The notes beneath the pieces are model-generated. The model searched no databases, had not been told where the DNA came from, and saw only the letters and a list, made by a program, of their open reading frames with translations. A stretch of 64,000 bases of DNA, from the NCBI GenBank assembly GCA_963786675.1, contig CAWAZY010000004.1:1-64000 (forward strand), given 5' to 3'. Position 1 is the stretch's first letter. Each line of letters opens with the position of its first letter. Position numbers and translations under genes: made by a program. Positions 10,432 to 19,867 of the stretch are shown piece after piece. Source of the DNA: JAGVSR01 sp963786675. GTDB taxonomy: Bacteria > Pseudomonadota > Alphaproteobacteria > Rhizobiales > Hyphomicrobiaceae.

Positions 10432-12690
10432 ATGTATATTAAAAAAGGTGCTTCACGCCGCCGGCAATTGGAAGCCGAGCACGCGCGTGACAACCGGGCG
10501 GAAATCGTTCGGGCCCTGTCGCACGGTCAGGTGACGCGGCGGGAACTGGTTCGCTGGGGTGCTTTCACGGCCAGCGGTTTGCTGGTGGCGAAGAACGGTC
10601 TCAGCCCATTTGTCAGAAGTGCCTTTGCCGACGTTCCCACCGGCACACCGCGCAGCCCGCTGTTTGGCGCACAGAAGTATTCGCAGCCTCTGCACCGACT
10701 GGAAGTGCTGACGCCGCTGCCGTTGACGCGCAACGAATATGGACACGCCGCGTTTCCCGCCAGTTCCAACGAACCGGCCGCAAAGCGCCTCTCCTACCAC
10801 ACGGATTTCAGCGCCGTGACCGGCGGCGATCCGGCGTTTCGCAACCCGCTCACCGCGCGCGGCCCGCTGGAAGGCCGGCCGCCCGGCGAATTCTTCGCCC
10901 ATCAGCGGTGGGACCAATATTTCCCCAAGGTCGGCTACGTGATTTCGGCTGGTCAATGCGAAGCAGACACATACTTTCACCCAAACTTCCCCGCGCAGCA
11001 CCCAAACAGCGTGTGGAGTTTCGGACCAGGAAAATTCGCGCGTGGAAGGCCGATCCCGCAGCTGATCAAGGCGCGCTACGGCGAACCGATCCTGGCGCGC
11101 ATTTACAACAACCTGCCGCGCAATACGTATGAAAACAACGGCTTCGGCCGCAACGAGATCTCAACGCACTTCCACAACGCGCACAACGGCGCGGAGAGCG
11201 ACGGCGCCAGCAACGCCTACCATTTCCCCGGTACGTTCTATGACTACCGCTGGGGCACCACGCTGGCGCGCGCCGATCGTATCAATACCTCCGCCGTGGA
11301 TCCCAGGGCCTCGGGCCCAAACGGCAATGGCGGTCTCAACAAGGTCCCCGGAGACTTCCGCGAAATCCAAGGGTCTATGTGGTTTCATGACCACCGATTT
11401 TTCTTCACCGCCGAGAACGTCTACAAGGGCAACTTCGGCGCGCTCAACATGTACAGCGGCCCCGACCGCGGGCACGAACGGCTGAACGACGGCGTCAATC
11501 TCCGGCTGCCAAGCGGCTGGCGTCTCGATTGGGGCAACGTCGACTTCGATGTCAACCTGATCGTCCATGACATGGCTTTCCGCCAGGACGGACAGCTCTT
11601 CTTCGACATCTTCAATACCGACGGCTTCCTCGGCGACCTCCTGTGCGTGAACATGACCTACGCACCCTACTTCGAGGTGCTGCCGCGCAAATACCGGTTC
11701 CGGCTTCTCAACGCCTGCATGTCGCGCTTTGTGCAGCTCGGCTTCATCGACGAGCGCGGCAATACTGTGCGCAGTACCTTCATCGCGAACGACGGCAACC
11801 TGATGGTCCGTCCGGTGGTCATTGACGAACTCGATCAGCAGGGCACCGGCGAGCGCTACGACATCGTGATCGATTTCTCCGGCTACAAGCCCGGCGAGAA
11901 GATTACCATGGTCAACATGCTCAAGCACAAGGATGGGCGCCGTCCCGATTCGAAGTACGGGCTGGCGCGTGCGCTGCGCGGTGATGAGGAAGATCCTGCC
12001 GTCGGCGGCGTCATGCAATTCGTCATTCGCGACAGCGTGCCGAGCGTCGATGATCCCGGTTTCACACTGCGCTCCAGCCAACCCGACCGCAGCCGCGTCC
12101 AGAGTCGCCTGACGCAGCAGATCCCGATCGTCACGCCGGTGCGCACCCGCACCATCGAATTCAAGAAGGAAGACCTCAACCGGGCCGAGAACTGCATCCC
12201 GAGCTGCGAAGACAAGGATTTCCTGCCCTGGGTGATCCGCGTCGATGGCGAATCCACCCACTCCCTGAACGCCAATCGCATCTCCCTGCTCGTGCCCAAA
12301 CCCGGCGACATCGAGCACTGGGTGATGTCGACCGGCGGCGGCTGGGACCATCCGGTCCACCTGCACTTCGAGGAAGGCATCACGATCAATCGCGGCGGAG
12401 CATTCATCGGTCCGACGGAAAAGAATGTCCGCAAGGATGTCTGGCGCCTGCGTGAAGGCGGCACGGTGAAAATTCAGGTCCAGTTCGGCGAGTTCGGCGG
12501 CTCGTACGTCAACCATTGCCACAACACGGTGCACGAGGACTTCGCCATGCTGATGCGCTACCAGCTCATCGGCAATTCGGGCACGCCTCAGCTGGCCATT
12601 ACGCCGACGCCCATCCCAACCGAAGATGGCGTGGACTACATGGAACCGGAAATCCTGCCTGAGGCCTTGAAGGGTTATAAAAACACGTGA
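10432..12690 (+). CDS. Multicopper oxidase with twin-arginine-like leader
   Basis: A 752-residue copper oxidase. All four copper-ligand blocks are visible: THFHNAHNG (about residue 245), MWFHDHRFF (319-321), HPVHLH (640) and HCHNTVHEDFAML (695), the last with the axial Met of type 1 copper. Such enzymes couple one-electron oxidation of a substrate (metal ions, phenols) to reduction of O2 to water. An N-terminal TRRELVRWGAF before a hydrophobic stretch resembles a Tat signal, as expected for an enzyme exported folded. I chose the ATG at 10432, which has GGGGG upstream; 10360 is also open. It is followed after 47 bases by a SCO1-cytochrome c gene and lies between type II secretion genes. The substrate is unknown; metal oxidation is inference. 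Confidence 0.88.
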   Translation: MYIKKGASRRRQLEAEHARDNRAEIVRALSHGQVTRRELVRWGAFTASGLLVAKNGLSPFVRSAFADVPTGTPRSPLFGAQKYSQPLHRLEVLTPLPLTRNEYGHAAFPASSNEPAAKRLSYHTDFSAVTGGDPAFRNPLTARGPLEGRPPGEFFAHQRWDQYFPKVGYVISAGQCEADTYFHPNFPAQHPNSVWSFGPGKFARGRPIPQLIKARYGEPILARIYNNLPRNTYENNGFGRNEISTHFHNAHNGAESDGASNAYHFPGTFYDYRWGTTLARADRINTSAVDPRASGPNGNGGLNKVPGDFREIQGSMWFHDHRFFFTAENVYKGNFGALNMYSGPDRGHERLNDGVNLRLPSGWRLDWGNVDFDVNLIVHDMAFRQDGQLFFDIFNTDGFLGDLLCVNMTYAPYFEVLPRKYRFRLLNACMSRFVQLGFIDERGNTVRSTFIANDGNLMVRPVVIDELDQQGTGERYDIVIDFSGYKPGEKITMVNMLKHKDGRRPDSKYGLARALRGDEEDPAVGGVMQFVIRDSVPSVDDPGFTLRSSQPDRSRVQSRLTQQIPIVTPVRTRTIEFKKEDLNRAENCIPSCEDKDFLPWVIRVDGESTHSLNANRISLLVPKPGDIEHWVMSTGGGWDHPVHLHFEEGITINRGGAFIGPTEKNVRKDVWRLREGGTVKIQVQFGEFGGSYVNHCHNTVHEDFAMLMRYQLIGNSGTPQLAITPTPIPTEDGVDYMEPEILPEALKGYKNT

Positions 12691-12737
12691 GGCGCTTGCG
12701 TGCAGCTGGGATTACGGCGCCTTGACGGAATGAAGAT

Positions 12738-13820
12738 GTGATGATTGCCGCGCGTCTGAAACGGAACCTCACTCTCGGCGTTGCGTTCGCGGCAGCCCTC
12801 GCCTCCGGTTGGGCGGCGACCAGCGCGCTCTCCTGGCTTGGCGACCGGGACAAAACCTCGACGGTCGCGCCCGCTGGCACAGCTGAAACACATGGCGGCG
12901 AACCCGCCCGTCGTGACACAAATTCACCCTGGGGCGCCGATTATTTCCCCAACGTCCCCGTGACCTCTCACGACGGCCGAGTCTTCAACTTCTACGACGA
13001 TCTCATCAAGGACAAGATCGTCGTCGTGAACTTCATCTACACGAGTTGTTCCAATATCTGTCCGCTCGTCACCGCGCGGCTCTCGCAGGTGAAGGACGTG
13101 CTTGGCGACCGCGTCGGCCGCGACATCTTCTTTTATTCTATCACCATTGATCCCGTCGTGGATGGGCCTGAAGTCTTGAAAAAATACGCCCAGACCTATC
13201 GGGCAGGGCCGGGCTGGATGTTTCTGACCGGCGAGCCCGAGCACATCGACCTCATCCGAAAGAAACTCGGCGAGCGCAGCCGCTCGAAAGCCGAACATCG
13301 CAACGATGTGATGATCGGCAACGACACGCTCGGCAACTGGGGGCGGGACTCGGCCTTCTCTGACATCAAGGTGATCGCGGAAAGCATCCGGCGCATGGAT
13401 CCCAAGCACCGCGAGATGAGACGCAACCCCGGTTCACTGAGCATGGCGAACACCAGCTATACGCTGCATGACAAGCCCGGCATGGGGCTGTTCGCCAAGG
13501 CCTGTTCCGGCTGCCATACGATTGGGTATGGCGATCTCGTTGGACCCGATCTAGCGGGCGTCATCGAGCGGCGCGATCCGGAGTGGCTGCGCCGCTTCAT
13601 GCGCGAGCCCGACGCCTTGCGCCAGGAGAAGGATGAATTGGCGACGTCGCTCGATGCGCGCTACCCCGGCGCCAAGATGCCCAACCTCGGACTTTCCAAA
13701 CAGGATGTGGACGATCTGCTGGTCTACCTGGAAGCCGCGCACGCGCAGAACGGCGGCAAGAGCGCTCTCGCGGCGCCGAAAATCATCGTTGCGCCAGAGA
13801 TTGAAGCAGCCACGCCTTAA
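12738..13820 (+). CDS. SCO1/SenC copper protein fused to a cytochrome c domain
   Basis: A 360-residue exported protein. After a signal anchor (about residues 10-35) comes a thioredoxin-like SCO1/SenC domain with the copper motif CSNIC (Cys104, Cys108) and the distal His of EHRNDVMIGN (His187). A class I cytochrome c domain follows, with the haem motif CSGCH (256-260) and a likely Met ligand in GAKMPNLGL. SCO proteins deliver copper or reduce thiols at copper sites; the haem domain adds electron transfer. Its place just after the multicopper oxidase suggests it loads copper into, or passes electrons with, that enzyme. ATG start at 12738. The fusion is known elsewhere but not common. Confidence 0.88.
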   Translation: MMIAARLKRNLTLGVAFAAALASGWAATSALSWLGDRDKTSTVAPAGTAETHGGEPARRDTNSPWGADYFPNVPVTSHDGRVFNFYDDLIKDKIVVVNFIYTSCSNICPLVTARLSQVKDVLGDRVGRDIFFYSITIDPVVDGPEVLKKYAQTYRAGPGWMFLTGEPEHIDLIRKKLGERSRSKAEHRNDVMIGNDTLGNWGRDSAFSDIKVIAESIRRMDPKHREMRRNPGSLSMANTSYTLHDKPGMGLFAKACSGCHTIGYGDLVGPDLAGVIERRDPEWLRRFMREPDALRQEKDELATSLDARYPGAKMPNLGLSKQDVDDLLVYLEAAHAQNGGKSALAAPKIIVAPEIEAATP

Positions 13821-13844
13821 CGAAAATGCCGTCGCTGGTCCGGC

Positions 13845-14393
13845 CTATTCCGATCCGCCTTCTGCTTGCGCCGACCGCGCGTAGAGCAGCAATTCGGACC
13901 GCCGGGCATTCTGACTGAGCGTGACACGATCGGACGCCACGCGTTGCACGGTCCATCCGCCAATCTCATCGCCCTCAGAAAACCAAGCGGCCTGGGGATC
14001 ACCCCCGCCTTCACTTCCGTGCCGGATCAGAGCCCGTGCGCCGGATTTGTCAGAACGCATCAGTCCGACGAGCTTGAAATCCACCGCGTCCAAAGCCGGA
14101 TTGGCGGCCAAAGGCGCCTCATCGGGCTCGCTGGGCCCGCTTTGTGCCGGCTGCCGCGACGGATTGAACACGGGCCGCGCCACGGTTTCGGTTAGACTGG
14201 CCAGTGCGGGCAATTCGACAGGCTCCACGCCTTTGACGCGATCCGCAACCGGCCCGTCCGGAGCCAGAACCGGTTCGGGCATCACCGGGGTCACATCAAC
14301 TGGTGTTTGGAATTGGCGCGCGCCAACCACGCCGGCCACGACAATGGCGGCCGCGAGGATAACAACCGGGAATGTTGAACTGAAGCGCGCCAC
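13845..14393 (-). CDS. Type II secretion GspC/GspN-like inner-membrane protein
   Basis: A 182-residue bitopic protein: one N-terminal membrane helix (FPVVILAAAIVVAGVVG), a proline-rich periplasmic linker, and a small beta domain (VDFKLVGLMRSDKSGARALI, WFSEGDEIGGWTVQRVASDR) like the homology region of GspC, which links the inner-membrane platform to the secretin. It is shorter than classical GspC and lacks a PDZ domain, so it could equally be called GspN-like. It ends the minus-strand run gspL-gspM-this gene, seven bases after gspM, and its stop faces the SCO-cytochrome gene. Confidence 0.7.
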   Translation of the reverse strand: MARFSSTFPVVILAAAIVVAGVVGARQFQTPVDVTPVMPEPVLAPDGPVADRVKGVEPVELPALASLTETVARPVFNPSRQPAQSGPSEPDEAPLAANPALDAVDFKLVGLMRSDKSGARALIRHGSEGGGDPQAAWFSEGDEIGGWTVQRVASDRVTLSQNARRSELLLYARSAQAEGGSE

Positions 14394-14400
14394 GTATCAC

Positions 14401-14973
14401 CTATGGCCTGTCGACGGGCGTTGCGCCCACAATCGTTACCCGCATGAGCAGGCGATCAGAGTCACCCGCGGAATCGGGCGGGGCGCGTGTCATGTCCAAC
14501 TGGTCAATCACCAATGTCGGTGTGCCGCTCTCCAGGGCGTGCAGCACACGCTGCAACGCGTCCATGCCACCGCTGAGTTGCGTCTGGATGCCAATGAAGT
14601 GCAGCAGTCCTGTCGTTTGCGCCGGGATGGCCTGCGAACTCATCACCTCAAGACCTGCAGCCGCAGCATGCCGCTGCATTTGTCCCTGCAGTCCGGCAAT
14701 CCGTTCCGCGTCCGTCGCGCCTTCCAGAAAAGCCACGCCCACTGTGTTGACTTCGGAATTCATGTCTGCGGCGCCGTCGCGCCGTGCCTGCAACAGAAGA
14801 CGTCCCAGCAACAGGCGTTCCTGAGCAATGGAGTCCTTGGCGTTGGTCAGCCGGGATGTCAGCGGCTCTGCAACAAGCAGGATCGCTGCCGCTGCCATGC
14901 CCCCTAGGATGGTGAGCGCGGCCATTTTCGAGATCCATCCGTGGGGCATCGATCCGAGCATTGCGCGGGTCAT
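14401..14973 (-). CDS. gspM: Type II secretion platform protein GspM
   Basis: A 190-residue protein with one N-terminal membrane helix (ALTILGGMAAAAILLVAEPL), a short coiled-coil-prone segment, and a ferredoxin-like periplasmic domain (LLHFIGIQTQLSGGMDALQRVL, LVIDQLDMTRAP). This matches the GspM family, which binds GspL in the inner-membrane assembly platform. It overlaps the upstream gspL by four bases, a sign of translational coupling. Confidence 0.78.
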   Translation of the reverse strand: MTRAMLGSMPHGWISKMAALTILGGMAAAAILLVAEPLTSRLTNAKDSIAQERLLLGRLLLQARRDGAADMNSEVNTVGVAFLEGATDAERIAGLQGQMQRHAAAAGLEVMSSQAIPAQTTGLLHFIGIQTQLSGGMDALQRVLHALESGTPTLVIDQLDMTRAPPDSAGDSDRLLMRVTIVGATPVDRP

Positions 14974-16124
14974 GGCAGCGACTCCGCGGCGAGCGGGCCA
15001 TCGGCAGGGGTCCCTGCGTCCACGGCAGCCGCCGCAATGCCAGCGGGAAGTGCGTGCGTGGCGAGTTTCAGTCTGAGACTGAATTGTTCTCGTTGCTGCT
15101 CGGCATCCGCAATAATCGGCGCGGTGAGGCTGGCTGTGCTGATCAGCGGCGATTTTTCAATCGCCGGCGCGAGCGATGCGGCGGGACGGCCGTAGCCCGT
15201 AATGTCGATGGCTTCCTTATCCATGCGGAAGTCGGTCAACCAGGCACTGTCGGGCAGTTTGCGGCTGATGTTTTCCAACACGCTCACCACAGGGGGCCGT
15301 TCCGATTTGAACTGAGCCAGCGCCACGGTGGCGCCAATGTCTTGGCCGGCACGTGCCGTGGCGGCATCGGCGTCCTGAAGCCGGTCGCGCAGAGCGCTGG
15401 TCTGGCGCCTCAAGTCCGCCAGGGCGGCTTCGTGCCGCCAGACATCGATGACGGGAATAGCGCATACGATGACGGTCAATGCCGCCGCAAGCAGGCCGAT
15501 GCGGGAGCCTGGCCGGTCCGCGCCGTGCCCTGAGGCCGCCACGTCGGCGGCGAGCAAATTGACCGGCAGCACCGCGCCGCCCGCATCCTGGATATCCGCC
15601 CCGATGATCCGCGCGCCTGCGCGTTCCAACGAATTGCGCACCGGAGCCAGCCGCGCGCGCTTCACAACGAACTGCCGGATTCGCACCGTGCGGCCGGATG
15701 AGCCATCATCCTCTACACAGTGCGCCGACACGATGTCCTGGCTGCGAAAGGGTGTCGATCGCTCAAGATCGAGGGCGGCGATGCGGGCGGCATCCGCGCG
15801 GGCGCTGCGGGGCAAGTCAAGCGTGCGCTCCAGACACGAGGCGACGGGAACGCGGATCATAACGCGCGGCGTTCCCCGGCGGGCAAGGCGGGTGACGTGT
15901 TCAACGATCGCGGCTTCGATGCCGGCGGCGTGAGCCTCAGACGTTACCGGCAAAGCGGGGAGCGTCGCAGCCATACGGCCATCCTGAACGACCACCACGA
16001 GGTCCGCATCGGCCGCCGCCGAGGACGGCACGCCGAGACCGGGTATCAGATCGCGCAATTCTCCCGTCCACCAGGACCATCCGCGCCTGACGACATCCCC
16101 TGCATCATTGGCCAGACCACGCAT
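14970..16124 (-). CDS. gspL: Type II secretion platform protein GspL (PilM/PilN-like)
   Basis: GspL recruits the GspE ATPase to the membrane. This 384-residue protein has a cytoplasmic actin-like part (PRVMIRVPVASCLERTLDLP, LDLERSTPF), a single membrane helix (GLLAAALTVIVCAIPVIDVW), a coiled-coil region and a PilN-like periplasmic domain (LPDSAWLTDFRMDKEAIDIT). The frame is open to 16301, but I place the start at the ATG at 16124, which has GGA about nine bases upstream and starts the conserved part. It is transcribed divergently from gspE across about 290 bases. Confidence 0.82.
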   Translation of the reverse strand: MRGLANDAGDVVRRGWSWWTGELRDLIPGLGVPSSAAADADLVVVVQDGRMAATLPALPVTSEAHAAGIEAAIVEHVTRLARRGTPRVMIRVPVASCLERTLDLPRSARADAARIAALDLERSTPFRSQDIVSAHCVEDDGSSGRTVRIRQFVVKRARLAPVRNSLERAGARIIGADIQDAGGAVLPVNLLAADVAASGHGADRPGSRIGLLAAALTVIVCAIPVIDVWRHEAALADLRRQTSALRDRLQDADAATARAGQDIGATVALAQFKSERPPVVSVLENISRKLPDSAWLTDFRMDKEAIDITGYGRPAASLAPAIEKSPLISTASLTAPIIADAEQQREQFSLRLKLATHALPAGIAAAAVDAGTPADGPLAAESLP

Positions 16125-16410
16125 CACGATCCGTCCGCCACCTTTGGAATTGAACCTGCCCCAACACCCCCGAATAGAAATCCCATTCGCGGACACTGGT
16201 ACCCACATTTTCGCGCGCGAAGTTAACGGGCAGCGCCCGAACCGTCCGCCAAGACAAAGGTAACTTGCCTCGCCGGGCGGCGGCGATGTCCGTCCATTCA
16301 CACTACTTCCAATCGGGCTTCTCTTGACCGGACCAAAGTCCAGCGCTCTTGGCCCGGCGGAGTGCTAACTTTCGTGACCATGGCGGCGCTCCGGGGAGCG
16401 GCGCCTCGTC

Positions 16411-18195
16411 GTGCGGAAGGCCGCCATGTCACTCCCGACCCTACCTGCCCTCATGGGTCTGCCCGACCCGCGCAGCGAAGCCTTTGCAGGGGCCCTGCGC
16501 GCACGGCTGGTCGCCAACGGCCTGCTCGACGACCTATCCGCACGCCGCGCCGAACGCGCCGCCCAACAGTCCAACGAGCGCTTCGACGTCGCCTTGTCGC
16601 GTTTAGGTCTCGTCAGCGATGCGGCCATCGCGCGCGTCCTGTCCGATGAATTGGCGATCCCGCTTGTGAGCGAAGGGAATTGGCCGGACACGCGCCTGTT
16701 CGCCGAGGATGTTCCGGATTTATTTCTGCAGACCAACCGCATCCTGCCGCTGCGGGATAGCAATCCGGTGGTTGATGTCGCCATCGCTGACCCGTTCAAC
16801 GGCGATGCACTGTCGGCGTTGGCGTTCCAGATTGAACGCCCGGTGCGGATGCTGATCGCGCCCGCCGCCGATATCGAACGGGCAATCGAACGCCTCCTGG
16901 GCCGCAAGTCGAGCAACGGCGCGGTGTCGGATTTGGCCGTCGCCGCCCCCGACGACGATACCGGCACGGAGGACGTGCGGCGGCTGGAGGATCTGGCCAG
17001 CGAAGCGCCTGTCATACGGCTTGTGCATGATATCATCGTCCGGGCCGTGGAGAGCCGCGCGTCAGATATTCACATCGAGCCGCGTGACGATTGCGTCAGC
17101 GTCCGCTATCGCATCGATGGCACGCTGACCACCGCCGAAACGCTGCCCGTCGGCGTGCGCGCCGCGCTGTCGTCTCGCATCAAGATCATGGCGCGCCTCA
17201 ACATCGCGGAACGGCGGTTGCCGCAAGATGGGCGTATCCGGGTTGCCGTCCGCGGACGCGAGATCGATCTGCGCGTCTCGACCATGCCGACTATGTGCGG
17301 CGAGAGCGTCGTCCTGCGTATTCTTGACCGCGGGAGCCTTGCGCTCGATTTCGAAGCCCTCGGATTTGCCGGACCGGAACTCGCCGGCTTCAAAACGCTC
17401 CTGGACGAGCCTAACGGTATCATCCTCGTGACGGGCCCGACGGGAAGCGGCAAGTCGACGACGCTCTATACCGCTCTGTCGGCGCTCAACCATCCGGGCC
17501 GGAAGCTGTTCACGGTCGAGGACCCGATCGAATATCAGCTCAAGGGTGTCAACCAGATCGCCGTCAATCCGAAGATCGGCCTGACGTTTGCGTCCGCGCT
17601 GCGCTCCATCCTGCGCCAGGACCCGGATATCATCATGGTCGGTGAGATCCGCGACCTAGAGACGGCCGAAATCGCCATCCGCGCGTCCCTCACCGGGCAT
17701 CTCGTTCTGTCGACGGTCCATACCAACAGCGCCGCCGCGACGGTCACGCGCCTTCTTGACATGGGGGTGGAGGATTACCTTCTCGCATCGAGCCTGAAGG
17801 GCGTGCTCGCCCAGCGTCTCGTCCGATGCGTGTGCCCGTCCTGCGCCACCCCGGCCGACGCGTCCGGCACCGACATCCGCCGCCTCGTCGCTCTGACTGG
17901 CGACAAAGATGTGGACCCGCCGCACAACGGTATTCGCGCGCCCAGAGGCTGCCCCGCCTGTCAGAACACCGGGTATCGCGGGCGCACAGCCATCTATGAA
18001 TTGCTTCCGATAACGCCGGACGTCCGCGATTGCATCAGCGCCGGGGCGACCGAGCACAGCATCGAATACGCCGGCATAGGCAGCGGAATGAAAACCCTCC
18101 TGCAGAATGGCGCGGCGAAAGTCTTGAACGGTGAAACGACCTTGGAAGAGGTCTTGCGCGTCACGAGGTGCGAGGATGCCGCGCTTCCGGTATAA
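16411..18195 (+). CDS. gspE: Type II secretion ATPase GspE
   Basis: The cytoplasmic ATPase that drives pseudopilus assembly. The 594-residue product has an N-terminal GspL-binding domain, Walker A GPTGSGKSTT, an Asp box around VEDPIEYQLKGVNQIAVN, Walker B DPDIIMVGEIRDLETAE, and a C-terminal zinc module with two Cys pairs (CVCPSC and, later, CPAC). Length and domain order are standard. The start is at 16411 or at the nearby ATG 16426. It begins the plus-strand run gspE-F-H-I-J, and its end overlaps the gspF start by 20 bases. Confidence 0.93.
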   Translation: MRKAAMSLPTLPALMGLPDPRSEAFAGALRARLVANGLLDDLSARRAERAAQQSNERFDVALSRLGLVSDAAIARVLSDELAIPLVSEGNWPDTRLFAEDVPDLFLQTNRILPLRDSNPVVDVAIADPFNGDALSALAFQIERPVRMLIAPAADIERAIERLLGRKSSNGAVSDLAVAAPDDDTGTEDVRRLEDLASEAPVIRLVHDIIVRAVESRASDIHIEPRDDCVSVRYRIDGTLTTAETLPVGVRAALSSRIKIMARLNIAERRLPQDGRIRVAVRGREIDLRVSTMPTMCGESVVLRILDRGSLALDFEALGFAGPELAGFKTLLDEPNGIILVTGPTGSGKSTTLYTALSALNHPGRKLFTVEDPIEYQLKGVNQIAVNPKIGLTFASALRSILRQDPDIIMVGEIRDLETAEIAIRASLTGHLVLSTVHTNSAAATVTRLLDMGVEDYLLASSLKGVLAQRLVRCVCPSCATPADASGTDIRRLVALTGDKDVDPPHNGIRAPRGCPACQNTGYRGRTAIYELLPITPDVRDCISAGATEHSIEYAGIGSGMKTLLQNGAAKVLNGETTLEEVLRVTRCEDAALPV

Positions 18196-19402
18196 GGCCT
18201 ATGACACGAATGGCGTCCTGGTTGACGGAGAACTGTCGGTGGACAGCCGTCATGCGGCGCTGCAAGCGCTCGCGCGCAAGGCGCAGGTCGCGATCAATCT
18301 CGAAGAAGCCGCCCCGTCGGCCGAACTGCCTTGGTGGCAGCGGGAAATCGGTGGCCGCCGCAAGCTTGGCGCACAAGCACTGGCGGGCTTCACCCGGGAA
18401 CTTGCAAGCCTCATTGGGGCCAGTCTGCCGATAGATGAGGCGCTTCGAATTATCGCGGTGCAGCCCGCCATGGGCCGGCCGATCCGCCTGATCGTCGAAG
18501 GCATCCTGGAGCGTGTGACGTCGGGCTATTCGCTCTCGGCGGCATTGGAGGCCTGCGACGGCGCCTTTCCGGAATACTATGTGCGGCTCGTCTCGGCGGG
18601 AGAAATCAGCGGCGGCCTAGAAGCGGTGCTCGACGATCTGGCCCGCGCCCTTGAACAGACCAGCGAACGCCGGTCAAAAATCTTGTCTCAGCTCCTCTAC
18701 CCGGCTGTCTTGCTGCTGGCGGCCATCGTGGCGCTGGCCGTTATCACCACGGTCCTCGTCCCGGCGGTGCGGCCATTGTTCGAGGATGCGCAGGCTGAAC
18801 TTCCCGCGATTATCGAAATCCTGTCTGGCATAGAGGCCTTCATCAGCGCCAATCTTCTGCCGCTCGCGGCACTTCTCGTAGGGCTCACCGCCGCCCTCAT
18901 TTATGCTTGGCGTTCGCCCGCCTTGAAGCAGCGGATCGACCGGCAGATCCTGCGCCTGCCTCTCGCCGGAACCCTCGTCCTGCAATCCGAGACCTCGCGA
19001 CTGGCGCGAACACTCGCGGCACTCTTGCGTAATGGTGTGCCGCTCACCGAGAGCATTCGCATTGCCAGCGGCGTAATGGGGAACCGCTATCTGGCGGCGC
19101 TGGTGGACGGCATACGCAAAGAGGTCGAAGAGGGGGCCAGCTTTTCTGCTCCCCTTCACCGCACGGGGGTCTTTCCCGATCTGTTCCAGCGGCTCGCGCG
19201 CGTCGGCGAAGAGACCGGACAGCTCGACACCATGCTCGTGAAAGTCGCCGACGCCTACGACCGCGCGGTTCAGCATCGGCTCGAGCGGCTCATGACACTG
19301 CTCACGCCCGTGCTCACGCTGCTCATCGGCGGACTCATCGGCGCGCTCGTTGTTTCGGTCATGAATGCCATTCTTTCGGCGAATGCCCTGGTGCTCCAAT
19401 GA
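18176..19402 (+). CDS. gspF: Type II secretion inner-membrane platform protein GspF
   Basis: A 408-residue polytopic protein of the GspF/PilC family. It opens with PRFRYKAYDTNGVLVDG, has two repeated cytoplasmic helical domains (FTRELASLIGASLPIDEAL; ARTLAALLRNGVPLTESIRI) and three membrane segments, ending in GGLIGALVVSVMNAILSAN. The ATG at 18176 with an upstream GAGGTGCGAGG is the natural start. A frame open from 18131 only overlaps gspE further. It overlaps gspH by four bases (ATGA). Confidence 0.92.
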   Translation: MPRFRYKAYDTNGVLVDGELSVDSRHAALQALARKAQVAINLEEAAPSAELPWWQREIGGRRKLGAQALAGFTRELASLIGASLPIDEALRIIAVQPAMGRPIRLIVEGILERVTSGYSLSAALEACDGAFPEYYVRLVSAGEISGGLEAVLDDLARALEQTSERRSKILSQLLYPAVLLLAAIVALAVITTVLVPAVRPLFEDAQAELPAIIEILSGIEAFISANLLPLAALLVGLTAALIYAWRSPALKQRIDRQILRLPLAGTLVLQSETSRLARTLAALLRNGVPLTESIRIASGVMGNRYLAALVDGIRKEVEEGASFSAPLHRTGVFPDLFQRLARVGEETGQLDTMLVKVADAYDRAVQHRLERLMTLLTPVLTLLIGGLIGALVVSVMNAILSANALVLQ

Positions 19403-19863
19403 CCCGCCACGGCCCGCATGCCCAGTTTGGATTTTCGCTGCTGGAGCTGATGGCGGTGATGACGATCCTGGCTCTTGCCGCCGTGATTGCGGTGCCGCAT
19501 GTCACCACATCACGTCAGGACAGTGCGTTCCGTGCCGCGGTCTTGAGCGTCGCCACTACGCTGAAGGCCACCCGGACCCAAGCCATCACGACAAGCCGCG
19601 CAACCCATTTCCTATGGGATGGCGCGCGCCGCCGCTATGGCTTGGAAGGCGCGGGCACCTTGAAAACCCTTCCCCCCGGCGTGTCCGTCCGTGTCTCGCG
19701 GGCGGGGGCCAGCCATGGCCTCACCACCTTGCCCGCCCGTTTGCGCTTTCTGCCAGACGGCACCGCCACGCCGTCCCGCATCGTGGTCTCGAACGCCCGG
19801 CGCACCGCCAGCATCGGCGTGCAGGTCCTGACGGGCGACGTGACCGTTGCCTTTGAGAGGTAG
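19399..19863 (+). CDS. gspH: Type II secretion minor pseudopilin GspH
   Basis: A 154-residue pseudopilin. The prepilin cleavage site is in HAQFGFSLLELMAVMTIL, with the conserved Glu at +5, followed by a hydrophobic helix and a beta-rich C-terminus (LRFLPDGTATPSRIVVSNA) typical of GspH. It starts inside the gspF stop (four-base overlap) and is followed by gspI after five bases. Because the major pseudopilin GspG is missing from the locus, I considered whether this is GspG, but the C-terminal half fits GspH. Confidence 0.85.
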   Translation: MTRHGPHAQFGFSLLELMAVMTILALAAVIAVPHVTTSRQDSAFRAAVLSVATTLKATRTQAITTSRATHFLWDGARRRYGLEGAGTLKTLPPGVSVRVSRAGASHGLTTLPARLRFLPDGTATPSRIVVSNARRTASIGVQVLTGDVTVAFER

Positions 19864-19867
19864 CGGC

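Noticed and set aside
10077..10442. 121-codon frame before the multicopper oxidase
   Set aside because: No motifs, Arg/Trp-rich, overlaps the oxidase start; likely chance.
11161..12534. 457-codon open frame opposite the multicopper oxidase
   Set aside because: Low-complexity antisense product without domains.
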